A DNA stretch of 64,000 nt from contig NZ_CP029550.1 in NCBI RefSeq assembly GCF_003173715.1, positions 3,688,501 through 3,752,500 of the forward strand. Direction: 5' to 3'. The DNA is from Methylobacterium durans. Its GTDB lineage: Bacteria; Pseudomonadota; Alphaproteobacteria; Rhizobiales; Beijerinckiaceae. Below the pieces are notes generated by a model. It searched no databases, was not told the DNA's origin, and worked only from the letters and a program-made list of their open reading frames with translations. This document shows, in pieces, positions 8,529 to 17,512 of the stretch. The position numbers and the translations under genes are program-made. The first letter of the stretch is position 1. Each line of letters opens with the position of its first letter.

Positions 8529-10405
8529 ATGTCGGTGAACGCCCTCGGCACGGCGACGGCCGGCCTGCAGGCCATGCAGGCCGCCATCGGGATCGTCTCG
8601 CAGAACGTGGCGAATGCGGGCACGGCGGGCTACGTCCGCCGCACCCTGACGCCGGTCTCGCAGGGGGCCGGCAACAACGGCGTCGCCGTCGGCACGGTGA
8701 CGCGCACCTTCGACGAGGCCGCGCTGAAGCAGCTTCGCCTCGAATCCGCCGGTGCGGCCTACACCGCTGTCCGGGCCGACGTGATCGCGCAGATCGACAA
8801 GCTCTACGGGACCCCGGGCTCCGCGACGGCGCTGGACGGGGTCCTCAACACCTTCACGCAGGCGCTGCAGACGCTCGCCGCCAACACCAACTCGACGGCT
8901 GCCCGCACGACCGCGGTGCAGAGCGCGGCGACGCTCGCGGGCCAGATCGGCAGCATCGCCGACAGCGTCCAGGAGCTCCGCAGCGGCGTCGAGAGCCGTC
9001 TCGGCACCGAGACGCGGGACGCGAGCAACATCCTCGCCTCGATCGCCGATCTCAACATCAAGGCCACCAGCACCTCGGACGACGCGGTCCGCGCGGCGAT
9101 CCTCGACCAGCGCGACCAGCAGATCACGCAGCTCTCGAGCTACTTCGACGTGAAGACGGTGGCGCAGCGCGACGGCACGGTGAGCGTGCTGACGACCTCC
9201 GGCGTCACCCTGGTCGACCGGGGCCTTGCCGCGACCCTCAGCTTCGACGGGCGCGGCACGCTCAACGCCAATTCCGCCTATTCCTCGGACCCGGCCAAGC
9301 GCGGCGTCGGCACCATCACGGCGACGACGCCGGGCGGTGCCGTGATCGATCTCGGCGAGCCCGGCACCCTGCGCTCCGGCACGATCGCGGCCGAGTTCGA
9401 ATTGCGCGACACGATCCTGCCGCAGGCGCAGCGCCAGCTCGACGACCTCGCCGCCGGCCTCGCGCGCGCGCTCACCGACAAGCAGGTCGCGGGGACCGTG
9501 ACCAACGGGGCCACCGGCCCGCAGGTCGATCTCGATGTGTCCGGGATCAAGGCCGGCAACACGATCACGGTGCCGGTCCAGCTCGCCGGCGGCGCGGTGC
9601 GCAACGTGATCCTGGTCGCTTCGAATTCGGCCACCCGGCCGGTCGACCCGTCGCAGACGGTCGATTCCTCGGCGCTCGCGCAGACCTTCGACATTTCCGG
9701 CGGTCCCGCGAGCTACGGCTCGGCGCTGCAGGCCGCCCTCACGGCGATCGGGGCGCGCACCACGCCAGCCCTCGACATCACCGCGAGCACGGTCGGCGGC
9801 TCGACGGTCCGCTTCGCGAGCCCCGGCACTTGGGACGTCGCGGGGGGCGTGCGGGCATCACCGTGCCGTTCTCCGCGAGCGACGTGTCGTCGGGCTTTCC
9901 CTACATCCCGCTCTTCACCGACGGGACGAACGCCCTCGTCACCGGGTTCCTGGACGGCGGCTCGCAGCTGACCGGCTTGGCGCAGCGCCTCGCCGTGAAC
10001 CCGGCGGTCGCCAACAACACGGCGAGCCTCGTCGCGGCGAGCGCCACCAGCACCTCGCCGGACACGGTGCGTCCGCTCTTCCTGTACGACGCCCTGACGG
10101 GCGCCAAGCAGACCTTCTCGTCGGCGAGCGGGATCGGCGGCATCGACGCTCCGCACAGCGCCAGCGTCATCGGCTTCGCGCAGGACATCGTCGCGGCGCA
10201 GGGCGCGGCCTCGGTCAACGCCCAGAGCCTGAACGAGGGCCAGAGCGTGGCGCTCGCCACGGCTCAAGGGAGGTTCTCGGCGAGCGCGGGCGTCAACATC
10301 GACGAGGAGATGTCACGCCTGATCGAGCTGCAGACCGCCTACACCGCCAATGCCCGCGTGCTGACCGCCGCCCGCGACATGCTCGACACCCTCCTGCGGA
10401 TCTGA
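8529..10405 (+). pseudogene. flgK: Flagellar hook-associated protein FlgK, interrupted by a frameshift
   Basis: The N terminus (MSVNALGTATAGLQAMQAAIG, NVANAGTAGYVRR) and the coiled middle are typical FlgK (HAP1). The first frame leaves FlgK sequence after about residue 439 and stops at 9971. The remainder, ending in the essential C-terminal helix (NIDEEMSRLIELQTAYTANARVLTAARDMLDTLL), continues in the -1 frame to 10405. The switch falls at a run of six G (9842-9847). One extra G restores a single protein of about 625 residues. It could be a sequencing or assembly error, a real mutation, phase variation or programmed slippage. The rest of the locus looks intact, so the protein is probably made somehow. 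Confidence 0.85.
9841..9848 (+). other. G6 tract at the flgK frameshift
   Basis: In the zero frame the codons are GCG-GGG-GGC, which form the heptamer G-GGG-GGC, a theoretically slippery X-XXY-YYZ site. Downstream FlgK homology resumes in the -1 frame immediately after it. Confidence 0.8.
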
Positions 10406-10413
10406 GGGCAGCC

Positions 10414-12225
10414 ATGACGACGATCTCCTCCTTCGCGGCCGGCAGTTACATCACGAACCGGAACACGCAGAACATCGTCAACCTGAAGGACCAGATCGAC
10501 ACGCTCTCGACCCAGCTCTCGACGGGGCGCGCCTCGGAGACCTATGGCGGGCTCGGCTCCGGGCGCGTCACCAGCCTGAGCGCCCACGCGACCCTGAGCG
10601 CCCTCGACGGCTACGACGCGGCGATCGACAGCGCGAAGACACGGGTCGCGCTCGCCAGCGCGAGCGTGAGCCAAGTCATCCAGCTCTCGACCACCCTCGG
10701 CACGGGCCTGAGCAACAACATCCTGGGCAGCGCCAGCGCGACCACCAACGCGCAGCTCGCCCGCACCACCCTCGATGCCGCCCTCGACACGCTGAACCAG
10801 CAATCGGCCGGCCAGTACCTGTTCGGCGGCCGCATCACCGACATCCCGCCCGTCCTGTCGAGCGACACCATCCTCAAGGGCGACGCGGCGAAGGGACTCG
10901 CGGGCCTGACGACCCTCGTGCAGGAGCAGAAGGCGGCCGATCTCGGCGCGCCGGACAATACCGGCCGGCTGAAGCTGACCCCGGCTCCCGCCGGCGGCAC
11001 CACGCTCCGGCTCGGCGAGGACCCGAACGACCCGACCGGGGAGAGCCGCGCCAATTTCGGATTCCGCTTCGCCCAGGCGCCGGTCGCCACCGGCACCGGC
11101 ATCGCGGTGACGCAGAATTCCGCCTCCGCCCCGACCACGGCCGCCCTCAATCGCGCCCCGCAGGTGGGCGAGAGCTTCCGCGTCGTCGTCAACCAGCCGG
11201 ATGGCAGCCAGAAGACCCTCGACCTCACGGTGCGCAACCCCGTTCCGCCCGGCTCGACCGACAGCTTTCCCCTCTACCCGAGCGCGGCCGCCGCGAGCGC
11301 CGCCCTCAACGCGCTCGGCGGCGAGGTCGCGAGCTTCCAGAGCGCGGCGACGCCCGCCATCACTGCGACCTTCAGCGGCGGCCAGCCGGCCGCCTACGAC
11401 ATCGCGGTGAACACGCAGCCCAATCCCGGCGACACGGTCACGATCAGCCTGAAGCTGCACGACGGCACGACGACGAAGGTGACGCTGACCGCCAAGGCCC
11501 CGCCCGCGACGGGTTCGCCCGGCGAGTTCGTGATCGGCGCGGACACGGCGGCGACCGCGCAGAATCTCGGCAACACCCTGAAGACCGCACTGCAGACGGC
11601 CGCCTCCGGCCCTCTCTCGGCGAGCTCGACCACGCGCGCCTCGAAGGATTTCTTCGCGGGCTCTCCGGTGGCGGGGTTCGAGCCGCGGCGGATCACCACG
11701 TCCGCGTCCGGCACCCCGGTCTTCGCCCAGGCGCCGCAGAACAAGACCGTGATCTGGTACCAGGGCGAGGATTCGGGCACGGCCGCCCGCGACACCGCCG
11801 CCGTCCGGATCGGAGCGAACCGCGACCTCGCGGTGGGCGGGCGCGCCAACGAGCCGGCCTTCCAGGAGGCGCTCGCGGGAATGGCGGCGCTCGCCGTCGA
11901 GATGCTGGCCGATCCGGCCGGCGCCGTCACCAACGACCGCTTCGCGGCGCTCGCCGACCGCACCTCGGCGATCCTGACGAACGCCAAGACCTCCCCCGGC
12001 CTGCCCGAGATCGCGAGCGACTACAGCCTCGCCTCGGCCGCGCTCTCCGGCGCCGAGGATCACAACCGCACGACCCGTGCGACGCTTCAGGACAGCCTCG
12101 ACGGCATCGAGACCGCGCCGATGGAGGACGTGGCGGCGAAGCTCCTCGCCGTGCAGAACCGTCTCCAGGCGAGCTATCAGGTCACCTCGATGCTCTCGAA
12201 GCTCTCGCTCGTGAACTACCTCTGA
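10414..12225 (+). CDS. flgL: Flagellar hook-associated protein FlgL
   Basis: 603 residues. The N terminus (NRNTQNIVNLKDQIDTLSTQLSTGRASETYGGLG) and C terminus (TRATLQDSLDGIETAPMEDVAAKLLAVQNRLQASYQVTSMLSKLSLVNYL) are flagellin-like helices of the HAP3 family. FlgL joins hook to filament. It is much longer than enterobacterial FlgL (about 317), the extra being a surface-exposed centre rich in Ala, Thr and Pro. It starts 8 bp after flgK with ggcagcc upstream. Confidence 0.93.
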   Translation: MTTISSFAAGSYITNRNTQNIVNLKDQIDTLSTQLSTGRASETYGGLGSGRVTSLSAHATLSALDGYDAAIDSAKTRVALASASVSQVIQLSTTLGTGLSNNILGSASATTNAQLARTTLDAALDTLNQQSAGQYLFGGRITDIPPVLSSDTILKGDAAKGLAGLTTLVQEQKAADLGAPDNTGRLKLTPAPAGGTTLRLGEDPNDPTGESRANFGFRFAQAPVATGTGIAVTQNSASAPTTAALNRAPQVGESFRVVVNQPDGSQKTLDLTVRNPVPPGSTDSFPLYPSAAAASAALNALGGEVASFQSAATPAITATFSGGQPAAYDIAVNTQPNPGDTVTISLKLHDGTTTKVTLTAKAPPATGSPGEFVIGADTAATAQNLGNTLKTALQTAASGPLSASSTTRASKDFFAGSPVAGFEPRRITTSASGTPVFAQAPQNKTVIWYQGEDSGTAARDTAAVRIGANRDLAVGGRANEPAFQEALAGMAALAVEMLADPAGAVTNDRFAALADRTSAILTNAKTSPGLPEIASDYSLASAALSGAEDHNRTTRATLQDSLDGIETAPMEDVAAKLLAVQNRLQASYQVTSMLSKLSLVNYL

Positions 12226-12393
12226 TCGGGATCATTCGGTCCGCTCCCGCACCGTGCGGTGACAGCCAGCCCCAGCCGATCCCTCGCCCGAGTGCCGGCA
12301 TCCTCCCGCGCGACCATATTGTCGCCGCCTTGAGGGCGTCAGCAGATCGCTCGCGGTGGGAAAGGACGCCGCAGGACCGAGCGGGAGGACGCC

Positions 12394-12657
12394 ATGCAAC
12401 AGCTTGCTCAGCCGATCGAGGCCGTTCGCCACGTCGCGGACGGGTCGCGGGCCTGGGCGGTCCTGGAGGCCGAGGCCGCCGTGGATGCCTACGTCTCGGA
12501 TTTTCCCGAGCCCGGGGACAAGGTCATCGCCCTCGACATCCTCCTGCGCGACCTCGCCCGCCTGAGGCTCCGCGCGCCCGAGTTCGACGCCTTCCTCGAC
12601 GCGGTCGAGGGGCATATCGACGACCTGCATCGCGATCTCGCGCGTCGCGCGGCGTGA
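12394..12657 (+). CDS. Small hypothetical protein after flgL
   Basis: 87 residues with a good ribosome site (gggagga, 7 bp before ATG). It is acidic and helical with no membrane segment or Cys. Its stop overlaps the GTG of the next gene (GTGA), indicating translational coupling. No family recognised. Its place inside the flagellar cluster makes a link to motility possible but unproven. Confidence 0.65.
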   Translation: MQQLAQPIEAVRHVADGSRAWAVLEAEAAVDAYVSDFPEPGDKVIALDILLRDLARLRLRAPEFDAFLDAVEGHIDDLHRDLARRAA

Positions 12658-13022
12658 CGCGTTCGGGCACGACGCGGCGGACCGTCGCCGGGCTCCGCAT
12701 CCCATCCCGTCACCTCGGAGCCGCGCTCCTCGCGGCCGTTCTCGTCGGCTCGCTGCCCGCGCTGGCACGCGAGCCGGCGCGCAGGCCCGCGGCCGACGCG
12801 CTCGAACCCTGCCCGGAGCAGGGAGCCGGCTTCGTGCGCCAGAAGGGCAGCCGTACCTGCTTCCGCCTGTCGGGCCGGGTCGGCGCCGGGCTCGACGTCC
12901 GGGCGGGCGCCGATACGCGGGCCGCGCCCTCGGCCGCGGGCCGCTTCGCGATCGACACGCGCACCGAATCCGACATCGGCCCGGTGCGCGCCTTCGTGCG
13001 CATGGGGCACGGGCGCCCCTGA
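12654..13022 (+). CDS. Short secreted porin-like protein
   Basis: About 122 residues from a GTG that overlaps the preceding stop. After a signal peptide (cleavage near LPALA-RE, about residue 40) it has the sequence EPCPEQGAGFVRQKGSRTCFRLSGRVGAGLDVR. This resembles the first strand of alphaproteobacterial porins (CP..G.GF..IPGTDTC..I.G.VR), including the two cysteines. It ends after about two strands, far short of a porin (300-500 residues), so it cannot be a pore on its own. It may be a porin remnant or a small outer-membrane-associated protein. Confidence 0.6.
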   Translation: MTRSGTTRRTVAGLRIPSRHLGAALLAAVLVGSLPALAREPARRPAADALEPCPEQGAGFVRQKGSRTCFRLSGRVGAGLDVRAGADTRAAPSAAGRFAIDTRTESDIGPVRAFVRMGHGRP

Positions 13023-13029
13023 CGGGCGC

Positions 13030-13509
13030 TCAGAGGCTGCGCGAGAGCACCAGCGGGCCGCTGCTCGTACCCCTGCCGTAGGGAGAGGGCGCGACCGAGG
13101 GCGCGCCGTAGACGGTCGGTGCGCGGTTCCGGCCGATCTCGTCGGCGAGCGACCGGATCAGGCCCTCCGACACGGTCTTGGCCGTCGCGAGCACGGTCTG
13201 GTTCGCCGCGACGGATTGCGTGAAGCGCTGGTGGGCCGCCTTCAGCGCCGCGACCCCCTGCGGCGCGAAGCGGGCGAGCGCGACGGCATTGAGCTTCACA
13301 TTCTCGAGGCCCTGGAGGTAGGCGGACGCGAGGGCGCCCTTGCGGTCGGAGAGGCTGAGTCCGTCGCGGAGCCGCCCGACCTTGATATGATCGCACTCCG
13401 CGGCGAGGACCGTTTCGAGATCGCTCATGATCGCGATCATCTCGGCCACGAGGGCCTCTGCGGCGGCGCGATCTGCAATGCGGGGTTGTGTTCCGGCCCG
13501 GTCAGCCAC
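13030..13509 (-). CDS. FlgN-like flagellar protein
   Basis: 159 residues, mostly long helices. LETVLAAECDHIKVGRLRDGLSLSDRKGALASAYLQGLE resembles the core of FlgN export chaperones, which escort FlgK and FlgL. It starts with GTG and overlaps the end of the rod-binding gene upstream by 8 bp. It is the last gene of the flgI operon. Its gene order near flgK/flgL supports FlgN, but similarity is weak. Confidence 0.6.
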   Translation of the reverse strand: MADRAGTQPRIADRAAAEALVAEMIAIMSDLETVLAAECDHIKVGRLRDGLSLSDRKGALASAYLQGLENVKLNAVALARFAPQGVAALKAAHQRFTQSVAANQTVLATAKTVSEGLIRSLADEIGRNRAPTVYGAPSVAPSPYGRGTSSGPLVLSRSL

Positions 13510-13852
13510 GGCTGCCCTCCTGCAGGCGCATCATCTCGCGGTAGACTTGGTCGGCGATGCCGACGCCGCCGGATTTGACGACCTGCGTCGCGTATTCCTT
13601 CGTCAGCATCGAGCGGTAGACGCCGCCTCCGGTGCCGTTCTCGCCGAGCGGCCCGTCCGTCCCCTCGGACTGCGTCAGCCGGTCGAGGGACTGCTCCAGG
13701 AACATCGATTCGAACTCGGTTGCGGTCTTGCGGGCCTTGGCCTTGCTGGCCTCGGACGCGTCGGGCTTCGCGGCGGCGGCCGCGACCGAGCCGGCGATCG
13801 CCTTGCCGACACCGATGGCCGCCGAGGCGGCGAAGGTTGCGAGCGGGAGCAT
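13502..13852 (-). CDS. Rod-binding protein (FlgJ N-terminal/CheL type)
   Basis: 116 residues. ARKTATEFESMFLEQSLDRLTQS followed by GENGTGGGVYRSMLTKEYATQVVKSGGVGIADQVYREMM is the rod-binding domain. The muramidase half of enterobacterial FlgJ is absent, as in Caulobacter CheL. Role: rod assembly in the periplasm. It follows flgI by 36 bp in the same direction. Confidence 0.88.
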   Translation of the reverse strand: MLPLATFAASAAIGVGKAIAGSVAAAAAKPDASEASKAKARKTATEFESMFLEQSLDRLTQSEGTDGPLGENGTGGGVYRSMLTKEYATQVVKSGGVGIADQVYREMMRLQEGSRG

Positions 13853-13888
13853 CGTTTCACCTCGCGTCAGGGAGAGGGGTGGAGGCCA

Positions 13889-15004
13889 TCACATCACGTC
13901 GATGTCGGCCTGGAGGGCGCCCGCTGCCTTGATGGCCTGAAGGATCGAGATGAGGTCGCGGGGGCCGACGCCGAGGGCGTTCAGCCCGTCGACGAGCTCG
14001 CGCAGGGTCACGCCCTCCTTCACGAGGGCGAGCTTGTTGCCGTCGCCCGTATCGACCTTCACGGCGCTGCGGGGCACGATCACGGTCTCGCCGTTGGACA
14101 GCGGGTTCGGCTGGCTGACCTGCGGCTGCTCGGTGATCGTGACGGTCAGGTTCCCCTGCGCGATGGCGACCGTCGAGACGCGGACGTCGCGGCCCATCAC
14201 GATGATGCCGGACCGCTCGTCGACGATGACCTTGGCGGTCTGGTCGGGCTCGACCTTGAGCTGCTCCACGTCGGTGACGAGGCGGATCATGTTGCCCTGG
14301 TAGCGGGCTGGAATCTGGATCGTGACCGTGGCCGGATCACTCGGCTCGGCGGTGTCCGCCCCCATGAAATCGTTGATGGCAGCGGCGATCCGCTTCGAGG
14401 TGGTGAAGTCGGGGTTGCGCAGGGAGAGACGCAGGGAGCGCGCGTCGTTCAACCGGAACGCGATCTCGCGCTCGATATTGGCACCGTTCGCGATGCGCCC
14501 GTTCGTCGGGACACCCCGGGTAATCTTGGCTGCCTCGCCCTCGGCGGCGAAGCCCGCGATCGCCACCGATCCCTGTGCCAGCGCGTAGACCTCGCCATCG
14601 GCACCGAGCAGGGGCGTGACGAGGAGAGTGCCACCCTGGAGCGATTTGGCGTCGCCGAGCGAGGAGACCGTCACGTCGATGCGGGTGCCCTGCGCGGCAA
14701 AGGGCGGAAGGCTCGCGGTGACCATCACGGCCGCGAGGTTCTGGGTGCGCATCGTGGCGCCGCGGGTGTTGACGCCGAGCCGTTCCAGCATCGCCTGGAG
14801 CGATTGCTTGGTGAAGGGAATGTTGTTGAGCGTGTCGCCGGTCCCGTTGAGACCGACAACGATGCCGTAGCCGACGAGCTGGTTCTGGCGCACGCCTTCG
14901 ATCGAGGCGAGATCCTTCACCCGCGAGAGGGCGAGCGCCGGGCCCGTCCATGCGAGCAGGGCGCCGAGTGTCAGAAGCCAGATCGTACGGAGGTTGAAGG
15001 GCAT
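13889..15004 (-). CDS. flgI: Flagellar P-ring protein FlgI
   Basis: About 371 residues from MPFNLRTIW (15004); MPGMPF at 15013 is an alternative. The signal peptide ends GPALA-LSRVKDLASIEGVRQNQLVGYGIVVGLNGTGD, the family hallmark at the mature N terminus. It forms the P-ring around the rod in the peptidoglycan. It heads an operon with the rod-binding and FlgN-like genes. A longer in-frame start at 15061 would overlap the candidate sigma-54 promoter and is rejected. Confidence 0.96.
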   Translation of the reverse strand: MPFNLRTIWLLTLGALLAWTGPALALSRVKDLASIEGVRQNQLVGYGIVVGLNGTGDTLNNIPFTKQSLQAMLERLGVNTRGATMRTQNLAAVMVTASLPPFAAQGTRIDVTVSSLGDAKSLQGGTLLVTPLLGADGEVYALAQGSVAIAGFAAEGEAAKITRGVPTNGRIANGANIEREIAFRLNDARSLRLSLRNPDFTTSKRIAAAINDFMGADTAEPSDPATVTIQIPARYQGNMIRLVTDVEQLKVEPDQTAKVIVDERSGIIVMGRDVRVSTVAIAQGNLTVTITEQPQVSQPNPLSNGETVIVPRSAVKVDTGDGNKLALVKEGVTLRELVDGLNALGVGPRDLISILQAIKAAGALQADIDVM

Positions 15005-15040
15005 GCCGGGCATCGCACGGAAACGGGTTCCCTCGACCCT

Positions 15041-15055
15041 GCTAGGACCGTGCCA
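15041..15055 (-). promoter_or_regulatory. Candidate sigma-54 promoter for flgI
   Basis: On the minus strand TGGCACGGTCCTAGC fits TGGCACG-N4-TTGC with one mismatch (TAGC) and exact 12-bp GG-GC spacing. It lies 28-37 bp before the possible flgI ATGs. Confidence 0.5.
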
Positions 15056-15170
15056 CCCCATGAGATGACAGAAGTGTCTGATGGTGAAAGGCTTTATCTC
15101 GGGGTCGCCGCGCCAGTGGTCGCCGGTGGCCCGGGCCTGTCCTGCCGACCCGGCAGGATCTGCCGAGCCG

Positions 15171-15185
15171 TTTACCGTCGGTTAA
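15171..15185 (+). promoter_or_regulatory. Candidate CtrA box upstream of fliX
   Basis: TTTACCGTCGGTTAACC contains TTTA-N7-TTAA, one mismatch from the CtrA consensus TTAA-N7-TTAA. It lies 68-82 bp before the fliX ATG in the divergent flgI-fliX interval. Confidence 0.45.
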
Positions 15186-15252
15186 CCATCGTCGCCGGAC
15201 AGTTTCGCGACGGGCGACGGGGCGCCCGCCGAATTCGGATCCGTGAGCTGAG

Positions 15253-15678
15253 ATGCGTGTCGATACCCGCCTTGCCGCCCAGGGACCGGCCGCCGCATCC
15301 GCGGGCCGCCGGACCGAGGGAGGGCGCGCCTTCAGCCTCGACGCCTCGGAGGCCGGCGGTTCCGCCCACGCACCGGCCGCCACCACGACGCTGGCCGGCC
15401 TCGACGCCGTGCTGATGCTCCAGAACGGTGAGGAATCTCCCGGCGACCGTCGCCGCCGTTTCGCCCGCCGCGGCCACGACCTCCTCGACGGTCTCGACCG
15501 GCTCAAGGCGGCGATCCTGATGGGCCGCGTGCCGGCGCATGAATTGCAGGTCGTCGCCCGGCGCCTCTCCGAGCGGGCGAGCCTCAGCGGGGATCCGCGC
15601 CTCGATACGCTCATGGCCGAGATCGAACTGCGGGCGGCCGTCGAACTCGCGAAGCTCGGGAGATCGCGAGCCGGCTGA
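15253..15678 (+). CDS. fliX: Flagellar assembly regulator FliX
   Basis: 141 residues. The C-terminal half (LMLQNGEESPGDRRRRFARRGHDLLDGLDRLKAAIL, then LDTLMAEIELRAAVELAKL) matches FliX, which in Caulobacter couples early basal-body assembly to activation of RpoN promoters through FlbD. The N-terminal 55 residues are low-complexity. It is divergent from flgI, the Caulobacter arrangement. flbD is not in the window. Confidence 0.9.
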   Translation: MRVDTRLAAQGPAAASAGRRTEGGRAFSLDASEAGGSAHAPAATTTLAGLDAVLMLQNGEESPGDRRRRFARRGHDLLDGLDRLKAAILMGRVPAHELQVVARRLSERASLSGDPRLDTLMAEIELRAAVELAKLGRSRAG

Positions 15679-15924
15679 CACGTTCGACGAAGGACTTCGT
15701 GAAGCCTCTGGATTGGTTGATCCCGGTGATGGAGCGAGCCAAAGACTGATGTCGTCACCATCGTTGCAGGGCCTGCCACCGTGGCGTGTTTGCCGCATTC
15801 CGTGCGGCATCCACGGCCCTGATGACGCCAGACGGACGACATCCGTTGTCGAGACCCGAGACCTCGACTATACGGCTCGAAAATATCGTTGCGGACCGAC
15901 TATACGGGAAGTGTGAGGGCGACG

Positions 15925-16344
15925 ATGGCGAAGGTGACGCTCGAGGACGGCTACGTTCCGACGGACAACGAGCCCTTCATGAACGAGCGGCAGCGCGAGT
16001 ACTTTCGGCGCAAATTGCTCGGCTGGAAGAACGACATCCTGCGCGAGGCGCAGGACACCCTGGTCGCGCTCCAGAGCGAGAACGAGAACCACCCCGACCT
16101 CGCCGACCGCGCCTCCTCGGAGACGGACCGGGCGATCGAACTCCGCGCCCGCGACCGGCAGCGCAAGCTCACCGGCAAGATCGACGCCGCGCTCGCGCGC
16201 CTGGAGGACGGGTCCTACGGCTATTGCGAGGAGACGGGCGAGCCCATCTCGCTCAAGCGGCTCGACGCCCGGCCGATCGCGACCCTGTCCCTGGAGGCTC
16301 AGGAGCGCCACGAGCGCCGCGAGCGGGTTTACCGGGACGACTGA
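15925..16344 (+). CDS. dksA: RNA polymerase-binding transcription factor DksA
   Basis: 139 residues: the coiled coil with the acidic tip region, then YGYCEETGEPISLKRLDARPIATLSLEAQ. DksA binds the RNAP secondary channel and works with ppGpp. Only the first of the four zinc-finger cysteines remains (C..T, then L and A), as is usual in alphaproteobacterial DksA, so zinc binding is doubtful. The start at 15925 follows GAGGGCGACG; an upstream frame to 15889 is not conserved. It is adjacent to the flagellar genes as in relatives. Confidence 0.94.
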   Translation: MAKVTLEDGYVPTDNEPFMNERQREYFRRKLLGWKNDILREAQDTLVALQSENENHPDLADRASSETDRAIELRARDRQRKLTGKIDAALARLEDGSYGYCEETGEPISLKRLDARPIATLSLEAQERHERRERVYRDD

Positions 16345-16548
16345 GCGGTAGCGTACAAAGCCTGCCTTTCGTTCCGCGAATATCGGCGGCACGGCAGGGT
16401 CTTCCGCTTGGGTGGGAAAGAAAACCAGGCTCTGCTCTGTTTTCGCTGCAATGCGGCGCAGTACGGACAAGCTTCGACTAATATAACGCAGGAACTTTGA
16501 GCGCGGCCGTCCATTCCCGACGCAGAAACTTCACGCGAGGATGTGGAA

Positions 16549-16725
16549 ATGGACAACAACATACTGATCATCGTGCTCGCTGTGGCGACGCTCGTCATCG
16601 GCATCGGCTTCGCCATGTGGCAGCGCTCGCGGGTCGCCGCGTCGAAGAACGATCCGCTCCGCTCGTCCTTCACGCAACAGCATGGCGCCGAGCCGCGCCC
16701 CAACCGGCCCGGCACGGAGCATTGA
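16549..16725 (+). CDS. Small single-pass membrane protein
   Basis: 58 residues: MDNN, then one transmembrane helix (ILIIVLAVATLVIGIGFAMW), then a basic stretch QRSRVAASK and a hydrophilic tail. The start is supported by gcgaggat upstream. It ends 10 bp from the convergent flgH. Family and function unknown; topology suggests the tail is in the cytoplasm by the positive-inside rule. Confidence 0.65.
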   Translation: MDNNILIIVLAVATLVIGIGFAMWQRSRVAASKNDPLRSSFTQQHGAEPRPNRPGTEH

Positions 16726-16735
16726 GGGACGATCC

Positions 16736-17491
16736 TCAAAACGGCAGCAGGATGTCGACGATCTGCTGACCGTAGCGGGGCTGCTGCACATCCGTGATCT
16801 GTCCTCGGCCGCCATAGGCGATGCGCGCCTGGGCGATCTTGGCCGAGTCGATCGTGTTGTCCGACTCGATATCCTCGGGCCGGACAACGCCCGCCACGAC
16901 GAGTTCACGGACCTCGAAGTTGACGCGGATCTCCTGCTTGCCCTCGACGACGAGGTTGCCGTTCGGCAGCACCTGCGTGACGATGGCGGCGATGTTCGTC
17001 GTCACCTGCTCGGCGCGCTGAACCGACCCGGCGCCATCGCTGGCGCTGGTGGAGGTCGCGTTGATGAGCTTGTCGGCGGCGATGCCGGCCGTCTTCGCGC
17101 CGTTTTCCAGGCCGAAGGCGTTCGGCAATCCGAAGCCTTCGGTGTTCTGGCGCGAGCGCTTGGTCTCGTTGTTCAGGTTCGCCTTGTCGGTGACGTTGAC
17201 CTTCACCGTCACGAGATCGCCGATCCGCGCCGCGCGCTGATCCTTGAAGAAGGCCCGCGATCCCGTCCGCCAGAGCGAGTTCGGCGCGTAGGAGACGGGC
17301 TGCACCTCCGGCATCGGCAGGCGGACCGGCTTGTAGCCGGCCTGGGCGGTCGGATCCTCGATCGCCGACAGGGCCGGCCGCTCGCCGACCTGGGAGAGGC
17401 GGTCGGCCGTGTTGCAGGCGCCGAGACCGGCCGAGACGGCGACCAGGGCGGCGAGGACGAGGGGGCGGTGGAGGACGGGCATTGGACGCAT
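16736..17491 (-). CDS. flgH: Flagellar L-ring lipoprotein FlgH
   Basis: About 251 residues. A lipoprotein signal ends at LGAC, then NSLWRTGSRAFFKDQRAARIGDLVTVKV, the FlgH core, and the C terminus GQITDVQQPRYGQQIVDILLPF. It forms the L-ring in the outer membrane. It is the last gene of flgF-flgG-flgA-flgH. A GTG one codon upstream is an alternative start. Confidence 0.95.
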   Translation of the reverse strand: MRPMPVLHRPLVLAALVAVSAGLGACNTADRLSQVGERPALSAIEDPTAQAGYKPVRLPMPEVQPVSYAPNSLWRTGSRAFFKDQRAARIGDLVTVKVNVTDKANLNNETKRSRQNTEGFGLPNAFGLENGAKTAGIAADKLINATSTSASDGAGSVQRAEQVTTNIAAIVTQVLPNGNLVVEGKQEIRVNFEVRELVVAGVVRPEDIESDNTIDSAKIAQARIAYGGRGQITDVQQPRYGQQIVDILLPF

Positions 17492-17512
17492 CACTCGTTC
17501 GGGACGTTGATC

